The notes: a model not told the origin generated them from the sequence alone. A stretch of 64,000 bases of DNA from Stenotrophomonas sp. BIO128-Bstrain (GCF_030128875.1 NZ_CP124620.1:3100001-3164000), one strand, 5' to 3'; shown: positions 48,393 to 60,042, numbered from the stretch's first letter. Made by a program: numbers and translations.

Positions 48393-49241
48393 TCAGGCCG
48401 CCAGACAGCCCAGGCTCACCCGGTCGCGCTGCTCCAGGTCGCGCTCGGTGGCGACCGACTGGAAACCGGCCTGCTGCAACAACGCGCGGATCACCTCGCC
48501 CTGGTCCCAGCCGTGTTCGATCAGCAGCCAGCCGCCGGGAAGCAGGTGCGCTGCCGCACCGTCGATGATCAGGCGGATGTCGTCCAGCCCATCGGGGCCG
48601 GAGGCCAGCGCGGTGGCCGGTTCGAAACGCAGGTCGCCCTGCGCCAGGTGCGGGTCGTCGCTGGCGATGTACGGCGGGTTGGTGGCGATCAGCTCGACGC
48701 GCTCGCCCGCCAGGGGCGCGTACCACGCCCCCTGCCGGAAGCTGACATTGTCCAGTGCGTGGCGCTGCGCGTTGCGCGCTGCCACGGCCAGGGCCGCCTC
48801 ACTGAGGTCGGTCGCGATCACCTGCGCCAACGGCCGCTCGCTGGCCAGGGCCAGCGCGATCGCGCCGCTGCCGGTGCCCAGATCCGCGACCCGCAGCGGG
48901 GTATCCGCGGGCAAACGCGCCAGCGCCAGCTCGACCAGCAGTTCGGTCTCCGGGCGCGGGATCAGGGTGGCCGGGCTGACCTCCAGGTCCAGGGTCCAGA
49001 AGCCGCGGCGGCCCAGCAGGTAGGCCACTGGTTCGCCGGCCAGGCGCTTGGCGAGCAGGGCCTCGAACGCGGCCACCTGCGCGGGCGCGACCGGATCGGT
49101 GGCATGGGCGAACAACCAGCTGCGCTCACGCTCCAGCACCTGCAGCAGCAGCAGTTCGGCGTCGTGCCTGCCCTCCACACCGGGCAGGCGGGTGGCGGCA
49201 TCGGCGAGCAGCTGGCGGACGTCTGGCGGGGCGGCGGTCAT
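48393..49241 (-). CDS. prmC: Release factor glutamine methyltransferase
   Basis: 282 residues. SAM-dependent enzyme methylating the GGQ glutamine of RF1 and RF2. An N-terminal helical domain recognises the release factor; the methyltransferase fold follows with [20 protein letters not shown] and the catalytic [13 protein letters not shown]. The start [12 protein letters not shown] was chosen because upstream codons give no family similarity. Confidence 0.95.
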   Translation of the reverse strand: MTAAPPDVRQLLADAATRLPGVEGRHDAELLLLQVLERERSWLFAHATDPVAPAQVAAFEALLAKRLAGEPVAYLLGRRGFWTLDLEVSPATLIPRPETELLVELALARLPADTPLRVADLGTGSGAIALALASERPLAQVIATDLSEAALAVAARNAQRHALDNVSFRQGAWYAPLAGERVELIATNPPYIASDDPHLAQGDLRFEPATALASGPDGLDDIRLIIDGAAAHLLPGGWLLIEHGWDQGEVIRALLQQAGFQSVATERDLEQRDRVSLGCLAA

Positions 49242-49560
49242 GGCGGATCGGAGCAACGTCGGGGCGCGCAGTGTAGTGCACCGGCAGCGGTCGGCCAGGC
49301 GTGCGCCAGGGGCCTTCGGCGGCAGCAACGCGATTGAAACTACGCATCGCCACTACATATATAGATTCGTAGCCGCTATCGAATTCCGTGGGAAAACCGG
49401 GCGTTCCGGCACTGAGGCGCCCCGCGCCGTTCAGGTTGCCACCGCGGCGCATATGCAGAAGCTATTGAAGCGATCATTCGCCACCGCCCGCTGGTCATTG
49501 CGCTGCAACGCTTTTGACGGCCATGGCCATCACCATTCATCGCAGGATCAGACCTTTTTG

Positions 49561-49575
49561 ATAGCCTATGACTAT
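49561..49575. promoter_or_regulatory. OxyR-type binding site upstream of ahpC
   Basis: ATAGCCTATGACTAT is one ATAG-N7-CTAT element, the half-pattern of OxyR sites, 94 bp before ahpC. A second ATAG (49579-49582) follows. The 428-bp gap (49242-49669) has no gene. Its left part is unusually AT-rich (TATATATAGATT near 49357-49367) and probably carries the prmC promoter. Confidence 0.55.
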
Positions 49576-49669
49576 CGCATAGATGCAATCAATGGATTGT
49601 CCTTATGGGAACGGAGCCGCTAACCTGTGTTGGTCGCTTCACCCACCCCCTTCACCAAGAGGAACAACG

Positions 49670-50233
49670 ATGTCGCTCATCAACACCCAGATCCAGCCGT
49701 TCGAAGCCAACGCCTACCAGAACGGCGAGTTCATCAAGGTCTCCGACAGCACCCTGAAGGGTCACTGGTCCGTGCTGATCTTCATGCCGGCCGCGTTCAC
49801 CTTCAACTGCCCGACCGAGATTGAAGACGCCGCCGACCATTACGCCGAGTTCCAGAAGGCTGGCGCCGAGGTCTACATCGTCACCACCGACACGCACTTC
49901 TCGCACAAGGTGTGGCACGAAACCTCGCCGGCCGTCGGCAAGGCCCAGTTCCCGCTGGTCGGCGATCCGACCCACCAGCTGACCCGCGCCTTCGGCGTGC
50001 ACATCGAAGAAGAAGGCCTGGCCCTGCGCGGCACCTTCATCATCAACCCGGAAGGCGTGATCAAGACCCTGGAGATCCACTCCAACGAGATCGCCCGTGA
50101 CGTCTCCGAGACCCTGCGCAAGCTGAAGGCTGCCCAGTTCACCGCCGCCAACCCGAACCAGGTCTGCCCGGCCAAGTGGAAGGAAGGCGAGAAGACCCTG
50201 ACCCCGTCGCTGGACCTGGTCGGCAAGATCTAA
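49670..50233 (+). CDS. ahpC: Alkyl hydroperoxide reductase peroxiredoxin AhpC
   Basis: 187-residue typical 2-Cys peroxiredoxin reducing H2O2, organic peroxides and peroxynitrite. The peroxidatic Cys lies in FMPAAFTFNCPTEIED and the resolving Cys in NQVCPAKWKEG; the GG-LF-like RGTFIINPEG and C-terminal helix of bacterial AhpC are present. A strong AAGAGGAA ribosome site precedes the ATG. It is reduced by AhpF, encoded 150 bp downstream. Confidence 0.98.
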   Translation: MSLINTQIQPFEANAYQNGEFIKVSDSTLKGHWSVLIFMPAAFTFNCPTEIEDAADHYAEFQKAGAEVYIVTTDTHFSHKVWHETSPAVGKAQFPLVGDPTHQLTRAFGVHIEEEGLALRGTFIINPEGVIKTLEIHSNEIARDVSETLRKLKAAQFTAANPNQVCPAKWKEGEKTLTPSLDLVGKI

Positions 50234-50245
50234 GCCGTATCCCAT

Positions 50246-50319
50246 CCCCATCCCCGCCCGCCGGGGATGGGGGTGAACCCAAGCCGGTGCCCCACGCGCC
50301 GGTTTCGGTTCACCCCCAT
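50246..50319 (+). promoter_or_regulatory. Two mutually exclusive hairpins between ahpC and ahpF
   Basis: Stem A pairs 50246-50255 with 50263-50272 (CCCCATCCCC/GGGGATGGGG). Stem B pairs 50267-50279 with 50307-50319 (13 bp, ATGGGGGTGAACC/GGTTCACCCCCAT). They share 50267-50272 and cannot form together. No U-run follows either, so this looks more like an mRNA-processing or attenuation element than a plain terminator. Confidence 0.55.
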
Positions 50320-50383
50320 GTCGCGCAGATGCACCCGCGGGGTTCGTCGACGCTGTTCCCTTGCCTGAATCAAGGAGTTTTCG

Positions 50384-51976
50384 ATGTTGGATGCCAACCT
50401 CCAGTCCCAGCTGAAGACCTATCTGGAACGTGTCACCCGTCCGATCCAGATCACGGCGCACGTGGATGACGGCGCCAAGTCGCAGGAGATGCTCGAGCTG
50501 CTGAACACGCTGACCACGCTGTCGGCGCAGATCAGCGTGGACGTGCGTCGCGACAGCAGCGAGCGCACGCCCTCCTTCGCGCTGACCACGCCCGGCCAGG
50601 ACATCCATCTGGTGTTCGCGGGCCTGCCGATGGGCCATGAGTTCACCTCGCTGGTGCTGGCCCTGCTGCAGGTCGGCGGCCACCCGTCCAAGGCCACGGC
50701 CGAGCTGATCGAGCAGGTGCGCAACCTGGAAGGCGAGTACCGCTTCGAAACCTACTTCTCGCTGTCCTGCCAGAACTGCCCGGACGTGGTGCAGGCATTG
50801 AACCTGGCGGCGGTGCTGAACCCGCGCATCCAGCACGTGGCGATCGATGGCGGCCTGTTCCCGGCCGAGGTGGAAGCGCGCCAGATCATGTCCGTGCCGA
50901 CCGTGTACCTCAACGGCGAAGTGTTCGACCAGGGCCGCATGACGCTGGAACAGATCGTGGCCAAGCTCGATACCGGCGCGGCCAAGCGCGATGCCGAAAA
51001 GCTCAGCACCAAGGCACCGTTCGACGTGCTGGTGGTGGGTGGTGGTCCGGCCGGCGCAGCGGCAGCGATCTACGCCGCACGCAAGGGCATCCGCACCGGT
51101 GTGGCCGCCGAACGCTTCGGTGGCCAGGTGCTGGACACCATGGCGATCGAGAACTTCATCTCGGTCAAGGAAACCGAAGGTCCGAAGCTGGCCGCCGCGC
51201 TGGAACAGCACGTGCGCGAGTACGAGGTGGACATCATGAACCTGCAGCGCGCCACCGCCCTGGTGCCCGCCGGCGATGATGGCCTGGTCGAAATCAAACT
51301 GGAAAACGGTGCATCGCTGAAATCGCGTTCGGTGATCCTTTCCACCGGTGCACGGTGGCGCCAGATGAACGTGCCCGGCGAAGATCAGTACCGCAACAAG
51401 GGCGTGGCGTACTGCCCGCATTGCGACGGTCCGTTGTTCAAGGGCAAGCGCGTGGCGGTGATCGGTGGCGGCAACTCCGGCGTGGAAGCTGCGATCGATC
51501 TGGCGGGCCTTGTGACGCATGTGACCCTTCTGGAATTTGATGACAAACTGCGTGCCGATGAAGTACTGCAGAAGAAGCTTCGCAGCCTGGGCAACGTCAC
51601 CATCATCACCAGCGCCCTCACCCAGGAAGTGCTGGGCGATGGCCAGAAGGTGACGGGCCTGGTCTACCAGGACCGCGTCGGCGGCGATTCGCACCGGGTG
51701 GAACTGGAAGGCATCTTCGTGCAGATCGGTCTTCTGCCCAATACCGAATGGTTGAAGGACACGGTGGCGCTGTCACCGCGTGGCGAGATCCTGATCGACG
51801 ACCGCGGCCAGACCAGCGTGCCGGGTGTCTTCGCCGCAGGCGATTGCACGACCGTTCCGTACAAGCAGATCGTCATCGCGATGGGCGCCGGTTCCACTGC
51901 GGCACTGAGCGCCTTTGATCACCTGATCCGCACCTCCGTTCCCAAGAGCAGCGGCGCTGTCGCCGAAGCTGCCTGA
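50384..51976 (+). CDS. ahpF: Alkyl hydroperoxide reductase subunit F
   Basis: 530-residue FAD disulfide reductase passing electrons from NADH to AhpC. The N-terminal double thioredoxin fold has CQNC at about 129-132 ([13 protein letters not shown]). The TrxR-like part has FAD motif [20 protein letters not shown], the redox pair [13 protein letters not shown], the NADH loop [19 protein letters not shown] and [14 protein letters not shown]. Second gene of the peroxide-response unit. Confidence 0.98.
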   Translation: MLDANLQSQLKTYLERVTRPIQITAHVDDGAKSQEMLELLNTLTTLSAQISVDVRRDSSERTPSFALTTPGQDIHLVFAGLPMGHEFTSLVLALLQVGGHPSKATAELIEQVRNLEGEYRFETYFSLSCQNCPDVVQALNLAAVLNPRIQHVAIDGGLFPAEVEARQIMSVPTVYLNGEVFDQGRMTLEQIVAKLDTGAAKRDAEKLSTKAPFDVLVVGGGPAGAAAAIYAARKGIRTGVAAERFGGQVLDTMAIENFISVKETEGPKLAAALEQHVREYEVDIMNLQRATALVPAGDDGLVEIKLENGASLKSRSVILSTGARWRQMNVPGEDQYRNKGVAYCPHCDGPLFKGKRVAVIGGGNSGVEAAIDLAGLVTHVTLLEFDDKLRADEVLQKKLRSLGNVTIITSALTQEVLGDGQKVTGLVYQDRVGGDSHRVELEGIFVQIGLLPNTEWLKDTVALSPRGEILIDDRGQTSVPGVFAAGDCTTVPYKQIVIAMGAGSTAALSAFDHLIRTSVPKSSGAVAEAA

Positions 51977-52067
51977 AACGTTTCGGTTCCCGGTTCGCCG
52001 GGATCCTTGTCTGTCTGCTGGGTAGCCACGCCATCACCCGGTCCATTGCCGCAAGAGGTCCAAGGAA

Positions 52068-53024
52068 ATGAACCTACGTGATTTGAAGTATCTGGTGGCG
52101 CTGGCCGACCACCGCCATTTCGGCAAGGCGGCCGCCGCCTGCTTCGTCAGCCAGCCCACCCTGTCCACCCAGATCCGCAAGCTCGAGGACGAGCTGGGGT
52201 TGCCGTTGGTGGAACGTGCCCCGCGCAAGGTCATGCTCACCCCGGCCGGGGTGGAAGCGGCCGCGCGCGCGCGCACCATCGTGGCCGAGGTGGAGCAGAT
52301 GAAGGAAGCCGCACGGCGCAGCCGCGATCCCGAAGCCGGCACCGTCCGGCTCGGCATCTTCCCGACGCTGGGCCCGTATCTGCTGCCGCATGTGATCCCC
52401 AACATCCGCGAGCGTTTCCCGCAGCTGGAACTGCTGCTGGTCGAGGAAAAGAGCGATGAGCTGCTGACCCGGCTGCGCGAGGGCAAGCTCGATGCCGCCC
52501 TGCTGGCACTGCCGCTGGACGATGACCAGCTGCACGCCGAGTTCCTGTTCGAAGAGCCCTTCCTGCTGGCGGTTTCCCAGCAGCACCCGCTGGCACGCCG
52601 CCAGCATCTGGACGTGCAGGAGCTCTCGTCGCAGAAGCTGCTGCTGCTCGAGGATGGACACTGCCTGCGCGACCAGGCGCTGGCCGTCTGCCGGTTGTTT
52701 GGCGCCAACGAGAAATCGGAGTTCCGCGCCACCAGCCTGGAGACGCTGCGGCAGATGGTGGCTGCCGATGTGGGCATCACCCTGCTGCCGACGCTGTCGG
52801 TCAAGCCCCCGGTTCCGCGCTCGGACAACATACGCCTGCTGGACTTCAGCGGCGATGACCGCCCCAGCCGCCGCATCGCGATGGCCTGGCGCCGCAGTTC
52901 GGCGATGACCGGGTTCCTGGAACAGCTGGCCCAGCAGTTCAAACGGCTGCCGCAGGGCCTGCTCGCGCTGGAGTCCACCGACGTTCCGGGTGCCACGGCC
53001 ACGCCGCTGCAACGCGCTGGCTGA
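52068..53024 (+). CDS. oxyR: Peroxide-sensing regulator OxyR
   Basis: 318-residue LysR-family sensor. HTH: MNLRDLKYLVALADHRHFGK, FVSQPTLSTQIRKLEDELG. The two redox cysteines are conserved in LEDGHCLRDQALAVC, equivalent to C199 and C208 of E. coli OxyR, so a disulfide switch is expected. The order ahpC-ahpF-oxyR is the known Xanthomonas arrangement. Its terminator at 53101-53128 closes the unit. Confidence 0.97.
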   Translation: MNLRDLKYLVALADHRHFGKAAAACFVSQPTLSTQIRKLEDELGLPLVERAPRKVMLTPAGVEAAARARTIVAEVEQMKEAARRSRDPEAGTVRLGIFPTLGPYLLPHVIPNIRERFPQLELLLVEEKSDELLTRLREGKLDAALLALPLDDDQLHAEFLFEEPFLLAVSQQHPLARRQHLDVQELSSQKLLLLEDGHCLRDQALAVCRLFGANEKSEFRATSLETLRQMVAADVGITLLPTLSVKPPVPRSDNIRLLDFSGDDRPSRRIAMAWRRSSAMTGFLEQLAQQFKRLPQGLLALESTDVPGATATPLQRAG

Positions 53025-53100
53025 GCCTGGCTGAACCGGCCGGCGGGGCCGATACGCCGGACGGGTCGCATCCGTCCACGATTGTCAGCACAATAGGACG

Positions 53101-53128
53101 AGGCGGTGCCAGCAGGCGCCGCCTTTTT
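53101..53128 (+). terminator. oxyR terminator
   Basis: 10-bp stem AGGCGGTGCC/GGCGCCGCCT (one G-U pair) with AGCA loop and TTTT tail, 77 nt after the oxyR stop. Confidence 0.9.
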
Positions 53129-53162
53129 GCATGGGTCTTCCACAAACGCAAGGAGCTACACC

Positions 53163-53570
53163 ATGTCCACTTCCAGCGGACTGCCCCCTTCCATCATTGT
53201 TTCAAGCCACGACATGGACCGCCTGGACGCCATGCTCGAGTCTCCCGCTGTCAGCCAGACCCCCGCCGGGATCGCCCTGGCCGAAGAACTCAACCGGGCG
53301 ACCGTTGTGGCGCCGGACCAGGTTCCCGAGGGCACCGTCATGATGCATTCGCGCGTGGAGTGCGAAGATGAGCTGCAGAACGAAAAGCACGTTCTGACGC
53401 TGGTCTATCCGCGCGAGGCCGATGTTGAACAGGGCAAGGTATCGATCCTCGCACCGGTGGGCACCGCCCTGCTGGGCCTGTCGATCGGCCAGACCATGGA
53501 TTGGGTGGCACCGGGCGGCCGCAAGCTGCGCCTGCGGGTGACCGCCGTCCACCACCAGCCCCACGCCTGA
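53163..53570 (+). CDS. Rnk/GreA C-terminal-domain family regulator
   Basis: 135 residues. A short N-terminal helical part ([25 protein letters not shown]) precedes a GreA/GreB-like FKBP-fold domain ([37 protein letters not shown]). This is the architecture of Rnk, the regulator of nucleoside diphosphate kinase, which binds RNA polymerase near the secondary channel. It sits where Xanthomonas oxyR loci have a small downstream ORF, but the strong terminator before it argues for a separate transcript. Confidence 0.85.
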   Translation: MSTSSGLPPSIIVSSHDMDRLDAMLESPAVSQTPAGIALAEELNRATVVAPDQVPEGTVMMHSRVECEDELQNEKHVLTLVYPREADVEQGKVSILAPVGTALLGLSIGQTMDWVAPGGRKLRLRVTAVHHQPHA

Positions 53571-53623
53571 CCCCGCCTGCTGCGTCGTCGCGCAGGTTCC
53601 ACCGTTTCGTCCCAGGAGTTGCA

Positions 53624-54586
53624 ATGAGCACCGTTTCGCTGTCCAAACTCTCCCAGCTGCGTGATCTGTCCGTGGTGGTTGCCGATACTGGCGATTACGA
53701 GGCGATCAAGCGCTTGAAGCCGGTCGACTGCACGACCAATCCCACCCTGGTGAAGAAAGCGCTGGACCTGCCGGTGTACGCCGATCTCATCGAGAGCGCG
53801 CTGGCCTGGGGCCGCGAGCAGGGTGGCGAGCGCGAGGCGGTTGTCCACGCGGTGGCCGATCGCCTGACCGTGGGCGTGGGCACCCTGCTCAGCACCCTGG
53901 TGCCGGGCCGGGTCTCGACCGAGGTCGATGCCGACCAGGCGCACGACACCGCAGCGACGGTCGCCAAGGCGCGCCAGTTCATCGCCATGTACGAGGCGGC
54001 CGGCGTGCCGCGCAGCAAGGTGCTGATCAAGATCGCAGCCACCTGGGCAGGCGTGGAGGCAGCGCGCCAGCTGCAGGCCGAAGGGATCGACTGCAACCTG
54101 ACGTTGATCTTCAATCCCACCCAGGCGCTGGCCTGCAGTGAGGCCGGTGCGTTCCTGATTTCGCCGTTCGTGGGCCGCATCCTGGATTGGTATGTGGCCA
54201 ACGGACAGGCGCCGGCAAGCATCGATGAAGACCCGGGCGTGGTGTTCGTGCGCGGCGTGTATGCCGAGTTCAAGCGCCGTGGTTCGCCGACGGTGGTGAT
54301 GGGTGCCTCGTTCCGTTCGACGGCGCAGATCGAGGCGCTGGCCGGCTGCGATCGCCTGACGATTTCGCCGGACCTGCTGGAGAAGCTGGACGCCGATCAT
54401 GGCGAGCTGCCGCGCAAGCTGGTGGCCGGTGCGGCGGAGCCGGTGCAGGTGACGCCGATCGATGCGGCGCGCTTCGCGGCGGATCTGGCGGCCGACCCGA
54501 TGGCGACGGAGAAGCTGGCAAGCGGTATCGATGCGTTCGCCAAGGATCTGGAGGCGTTGCGCCAGACGATCCGCGAGCGCCTGTAA
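53624..54586 (+). CDS. tal: Transaldolase
   Basis: 320-residue TIM-barrel enzyme of the non-oxidative pentose phosphate pathway. [15 protein letters not shown], the STEVDAD motif, the Schiff-base lysine in [15 protein letters not shown], and [20 protein letters not shown] match the classic TalB type. CAGGAG lies 8 nt before the ATG. It supplies erythrose-4-phosphate and, with NADPH-producing steps, supports the adjacent peroxide defence (context only). Confidence 0.97.
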   Translation: MSTVSLSKLSQLRDLSVVVADTGDYEAIKRLKPVDCTTNPTLVKKALDLPVYADLIESALAWGREQGGEREAVVHAVADRLTVGVGTLLSTLVPGRVSTEVDADQAHDTAATVAKARQFIAMYEAAGVPRSKVLIKIAATWAGVEAARQLQAEGIDCNLTLIFNPTQALACSEAGAFLISPFVGRILDWYVANGQAPASIDEDPGVVFVRGVYAEFKRRGSPTVVMGASFRSTAQIEALAGCDRLTISPDLLEKLDADHGELPRKLVAGAAEPVQVTPIDAARFAADLAADPMATEKLASGIDAFAKDLEALRQTIRERL

Positions 54587-54611
54587 GCGCTGGCGATTGG
54601 CTCGCTATACA

Positions 54612-54636
54612 AAAGGCCCCGCACTGCGGGGCCTTT
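54612..54636 (+). terminator. tal terminator
   Basis: 11-bp perfect stem AAAGGCCCCGC/GCGGGGCCTTT, loop ACT, followed by CGTTTTT, 25 nt after the tal stop. Confidence 0.92.
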
Positions 54637-54653
54637 CGTTTTTGGCGCTTGCG

Positions 54654-54695
54654 GCAACTGCAACTGCAACTGCAGCTGCAACCGCAACCGCAACC
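54654..54695. repeat. Hexanucleotide simple repeat
   Basis: Seven hexamers: GCAACT three times, GCAGCT once, GCAACC three times. It lies in noncoding DNA just after the tal terminator. Confidence 0.85.
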
Positions 54696-54814
54696 GCTCA
54701 CTTTCGTCGGGGTTGGCGCGATGTGGGCGCGATTGCTGGACGCGCCGTCGACACATGGCGGGTGCGTCCGGGTGCGCAGTACAGCAGTGAACCCAAGGCC
54801 GTCTATTGGACCGG

Positions 54815-54838
54815 GTAGAGCCGACCGTTGGTCGGCTC
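54815..54838 (+). repeat. SMAG-type REP palindrome
   Basis: GTAG foot with a 9-bp perfect stem GAGCCGACC/GGTCGGCTC and loop GTT. It lies 9 bp from the msrA stop, between convergent tal and msrA. Confidence 0.85.
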
Positions 54839-54846
54839 CCACGTGA

Positions 54847-55521
<675 letters not shown>

Positions 55522-55530
55522 GGCGTTCTC

Positions 55531-55797
55531 CTAGGCCGGCAACAGGCCGGCGCTTTCGTCTCCATCGAACATGGGGGCGTCCGGGGCCGCGCCCAAGTCC
55601 AGCTGGGCGACGATGTCTTCGGCTTCGGGACGGGCCAGGTCGGGGACGCACACGCGCAGGACGCCGAACAACGGGAGTTCGCCCATGCCGCCCAGCAGGG
55701 ATTCGCCGAAGACGAACGCGGGGATTCCCGCATCCTCCAGGGCGTGTTTGACCAGATGGGCGTCGAACAGGTTGTCGGCCTGGTAGATCACGTGCAT
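55531..55797 (-). CDS. DUF2007 family protein
   Basis: 88 residues. The DUF2007 signature is present: MHVIYQADNLFDAHLVKHAL with EDAGIPAFVFGESLLGGMGE and a second beta-alpha unit VCVPDLARPEAEDIVAQ, an ACT-like small fold. The short C-terminal tail is acidic. Function unknown; members are called putative signal-transducing proteins. It lies 9 nt upstream of msrA and probably in one transcript. Confidence 0.85.
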   Translation of the reverse strand: MHVIYQADNLFDAHLVKHALEDAGIPAFVFGESLLGGMGELPLFGVLRVCVPDLARPEAEDIVAQLDLGAAPDAPMFDGDESAGLLPA

Positions 55798-55847
55798 GGG
55801 CGGGCTCCGGAGGGCATGGGGCCAGCATACGCCCGGGGGCTGAAGGC

Positions 55848-55872
55848 GTGCCGACCAACGGTCGGCACCTAC
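55848..55872 (-). repeat. SMAG-type REP palindrome
   Basis: 9-bp perfect stem GTGCCGACC/GGTCGGCAC with loop AAC, followed by CTAC (GTAG on the minus strand). It lies between the divergent DUF2007-msrA and glnS genes. Confidence 0.85.
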
Positions 55873-55874
55873 CC

Positions 55875-55905
55875 GTTTAGCCTGTCGCCTTACGACAGGC
55901 TAAAC
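55875..55905. promoter_or_regulatory. 13-bp perfect inverted repeat upstream of glnS
   Basis: Arms GTTTAGCCTGTCG and CGACAGGCTAAAC, 5-nt spacer CCTTA, only 2 bp from the REP element. The right arm ends in TAAACT, a possible -10 box, 40 bp before the glnS ATG. It could be an operator or a 5' UTR hairpin. Confidence 0.5.
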
Positions 55906-55942
55906 TGTTGGTCTTTCTACCTTTTAACTGCGACCGCGCATC

Positions 55943-57691
<1,749 letters not shown>

Positions 57692-57700
57692 GCTGCACCC

Positions 57701-57721
57701 GGCCGGTGCCAGGCACCGGCC
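57701..57721 (+). terminator. Hairpin after glnS
   Basis: 10-bp perfect stem GGCCGGTGCC/GGCACCGGCC with a single-base centre, 10 nt after the glnS stop. No U-run, so Rho-independent termination is doubtful. The rest of the 202-bp gap is GC-rich with no gene. Confidence 0.4.
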
Positions 57722-57893
57722 ACCGCGTGACCCCGGCGCGGCCCTGCATCGGCAGGGCCTGCGCTCCAGATTCCCTGCGACCGGCGCAGCCCTGCGCCGG
57801 CGTGCGCGTGGCCGCGTTCAGCGCGGGCACGGCATCCCCGGGCGCGGCCCGATACACTGCCGCTGCTCCATCTTTGAAGAGGTTCATGTCCCG

Positions 57894-58454
57894 ATGCTGT
57901 ACGCGCAAGTCCATCTCACCCTGCCCGCCTGGATCCACGACCAGATCGATCTGGGCCGTGTCTATCCCGAGGACGCCGACAAGGTCGCGCTGGCGATTGA
58001 ACTGTCGCGCCTGAATGTCGAGGCACAGAGCGGCGGCCCGTTCGGCGCCGTGGTGTTTGGGCCGGATCATCGCGTGATCGCCGCCGGCGTGAACCGCGTG
58101 GTGCCGCATACGACCTCGCTGGCGCATGCCGAGAACATGGCCTACATGCTGGCCCAGCAGCGCCTGCAGACCCCGCGCCTGAACGATGTGCTGTCACCGA
58201 TCACCCTGGCCACCTCCTCGCAGCCGTGCTGCCAGTGCTACGGCGCCACCATCTGGGCCGGCATCGATCGGCTGCTGATCGGTGCCAGCGCACAGGACGT
58301 GGAAGAACTAACCCCGTTCGATGAAGGCCCGCTGCCGGCGGACTGGATCGGCGAACTCAACAAGCGTGGCATCGAGGTCGTGCGCGACATCGAGCGCGAC
58401 GCCGCGCGCGCGGTGCTGCGCCAGTACGGAGAGATCAACGGTGCCCATTACTGA
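57894..58454 (+). CDS. Nucleoside/guanine deaminase-like zinc enzyme
   Basis: 186-residue cytidine-deaminase-fold enzyme. The zinc ligand and proton shuttle lie in AHAENMAYM (His, Glu) and the two zinc cysteines in SSQPCCQCYGATIW; GGPFGAVVFGPDHRV is the substrate-binding loop. Closest in pattern to guanine deaminase and tRNA-type nucleoside deaminases, but the substrate is unresolved. The start was placed at MLYAQVHLTLPAW. Confidence 0.85.
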   Translation: MLYAQVHLTLPAWIHDQIDLGRVYPEDADKVALAIELSRLNVEAQSGGPFGAVVFGPDHRVIAAGVNRVVPHTTSLAHAENMAYMLAQQRLQTPRLNDVLSPITLATSSQPCCQCYGATIWAGIDRLLIGASAQDVEELTPFDEGPLPADWIGELNKRGIEVVRDIERDAARAVLRQYGEINGAHY

Positions 58455-58478
58455 TATCCGCGCTTCGGGCGCGATGCG

Positions 58479-59525
58479 ATGAGCGGCCTGCTGTGTCTGT
58501 GCCGCCAGGGGTTTGAACCGGAACTGGCCGCCGAGCTGTCCGAGCGTGCGGCCTATGCCAACGTGGCCGGCTATGTGCGCACCCAGCGCAATGACGGTTA
58601 CGTGGTGTTCGTCACCGACGAAGGTGCGGCGCTGTCCAAGGCCCTGTCCTGGCGCTCGCTGATCTTCGCCCGGCAGAAGCTGCAGGTGCTGGCCGAACTG
58701 CCGCAGCTGGATGCTGCCGACCGCATCACCCCGATCCTCGCCGCCCTGCAGGGGCAGCAACGCTTCGGCGACATGTGGGTCGAACATCCGGACTCGGACG
58801 AAGGCAAGCCGCTGGCCGGCCTGGCCCGCGCGTTCGGCAATGCGCTGCGCCCGGCGCTGCGCAAGGCCGGCCTGCTGACCGACAAGCCGAACACCGGCCT
58901 GCCGCGCCTGCACATCGTGTTCGTGGATGGCCGTCATGCCTTCGTGTGCGTGGCCGACACCCGCGACAGCGCGCCCTGGCCGCTGGGCATTCCTCGCCTG
59001 AAGCTGCTGCCCGACGCGCCCTCGCGCTCGGCGCTGAAGCTCGATGAAGCCCTGCTCACCCTGATGACGCCCGAAGAGCGCGAACTGTTGGTCAAGCCGG
59101 GCATGCGCGCGGCCGACCTGGGCGCTGCGCCGGGCGGCTGGACCTGGGTATTGACCCGCCAGCACCTGAAGGTGATCAGCGTGGACAACGGCCCGCTGCG
59201 CGAGCACGTGCTGGAGACCGGGCTGGTTGAGCATCTGCGCGCCGATGGCTTCCATTGGCAGCCGGAGACCCCGCTGGACTGGATGGTCTGCGACATGGTC
59301 GAACAGCCCCGCCGCGTGGCCGAACGCATGGCCACCTGGTTCCGCGAGGGCTGGTGCAAGCATGCGATCTTCAACCTCAAGCTGCCGATGAAAAAGCGCT
59401 GGGATGAAACCCGCATGTGCCTGGAGCTGTTCCAGGAACAGGCCGGCAGGCCGCTGCATCTACGCGCCAAGCAGCTGTACCACGACCGCGAAGAAATCAC
59501 GGTGCTGGCCTCGCCGCTGCGCTGA
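58479..59525 (+). CDS. rlmM: 23S rRNA 2'-O-ribose methyltransferase RlmM
   Basis: 348 residues. Methylates the ribose of C2498 in 23S rRNA. An N-terminal THUMP-related region (LCLCRQGFEPELAAELSERA) is followed by the SAM-binding loop MRAADLGAAPGGWTWVLTRQ, the catalytic Asp in DWMVCDMVEQPRR, and Lys in IFNLKLPMKKRWDE of the K-D-K-E tetrad. Length equals the family norm. Confidence 0.95.
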   Translation: MSGLLCLCRQGFEPELAAELSERAAYANVAGYVRTQRNDGYVVFVTDEGAALSKALSWRSLIFARQKLQVLAELPQLDAADRITPILAALQGQQRFGDMWVEHPDSDEGKPLAGLARAFGNALRPALRKAGLLTDKPNTGLPRLHIVFVDGRHAFVCVADTRDSAPWPLGIPRLKLLPDAPSRSALKLDEALLTLMTPEERELLVKPGMRAADLGAAPGGWTWVLTRQHLKVISVDNGPLREHVLETGLVEHLRADGFHWQPETPLDWMVCDMVEQPRRVAERMATWFREGWCKHAIFNLKLPMKKRWDETRMCLELFQEQAGRPLHLRAKQLYHDREEITVLASPLR

Positions 59526-59541
59526 CCCACGCGCACCGCCG

Positions 59542-59564
59542 GTAGAGCCGGGCCATGCCCGGCT
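59542..59564 (+). repeat. SMAG-type REP palindrome
   Basis: GTAG foot, 8-bp perfect stem AGCCGGGC/GCCCGGCT with loop CAT, 17 nt after the rlmM stop. Confidence 0.82.
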
Positions 59565-59637
59565 GGCGCGCAACGCGCGGCAATGATCGAAGCACGCGCC
59601 GGTCGCCCGGCGCCACTACGTCAAGAACGGAGATTCC

Positions 59638-60033
59638 ATGCGACGCCGATCAAACCTCATCCTGCTGCTGACGCTGCTGCCCACGCTTGCCCTGGCCCAG
59701 GTCCGCCCGCCGTCACCGGCGGTCAGCGAACCGCTGCGCGAGGTCCCCGCGAGCGTGCGCGCACAGCCGTTGTCGCAGGGCGAGGTGACCCATCAGGTCA
59801 CCCTGGCGGCGCCGGCAGGCGAAGCTGCGGTAACGGTGCGTTCGGTGCAGCCGGTGAGCGTGGTCGGTCAGTACCGGATCGCGTTCGCGGCGCTGGATGT
59901 CGACGGCGACGGCTTCATCAGCCGTACCGAAGCGCAGGCCAACCCGACCCTGGCCGATGAGTTCAACGCGCTGGACGTGAAGCGGCGCGGCAAGCTGGAC
60001 CGCGCCGACCTGGCCGGCTGGCTGATCGACTGA
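59638..60033 (+). CDS. Secreted EF-hand protein
   Basis: 131 residues. The signal peptide ends at TLALA-QV. A Pro/Val-rich middle precedes one canonical EF-hand loop DVDGDGFISRTE (about 88-99) and a degenerate second loop DVKRRGKLDRAD (about 115-126) lacking most ligands. Probably a periplasmic calcium-binding protein. No partner is evident from the neighbours. Confidence 0.78.
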   Translation: MRRRSNLILLLTLLPTLALAQVRPPSPAVSEPLREVPASVRAQPLSQGEVTHQVTLAAPAGEAAVTVRSVQPVSVVGQYRIAFAALDVDGDGFISRTEAQANPTLADEFNALDVKRRGKLDRADLAGWLID

Positions 60034-60042
60034 GCGCGCGGG

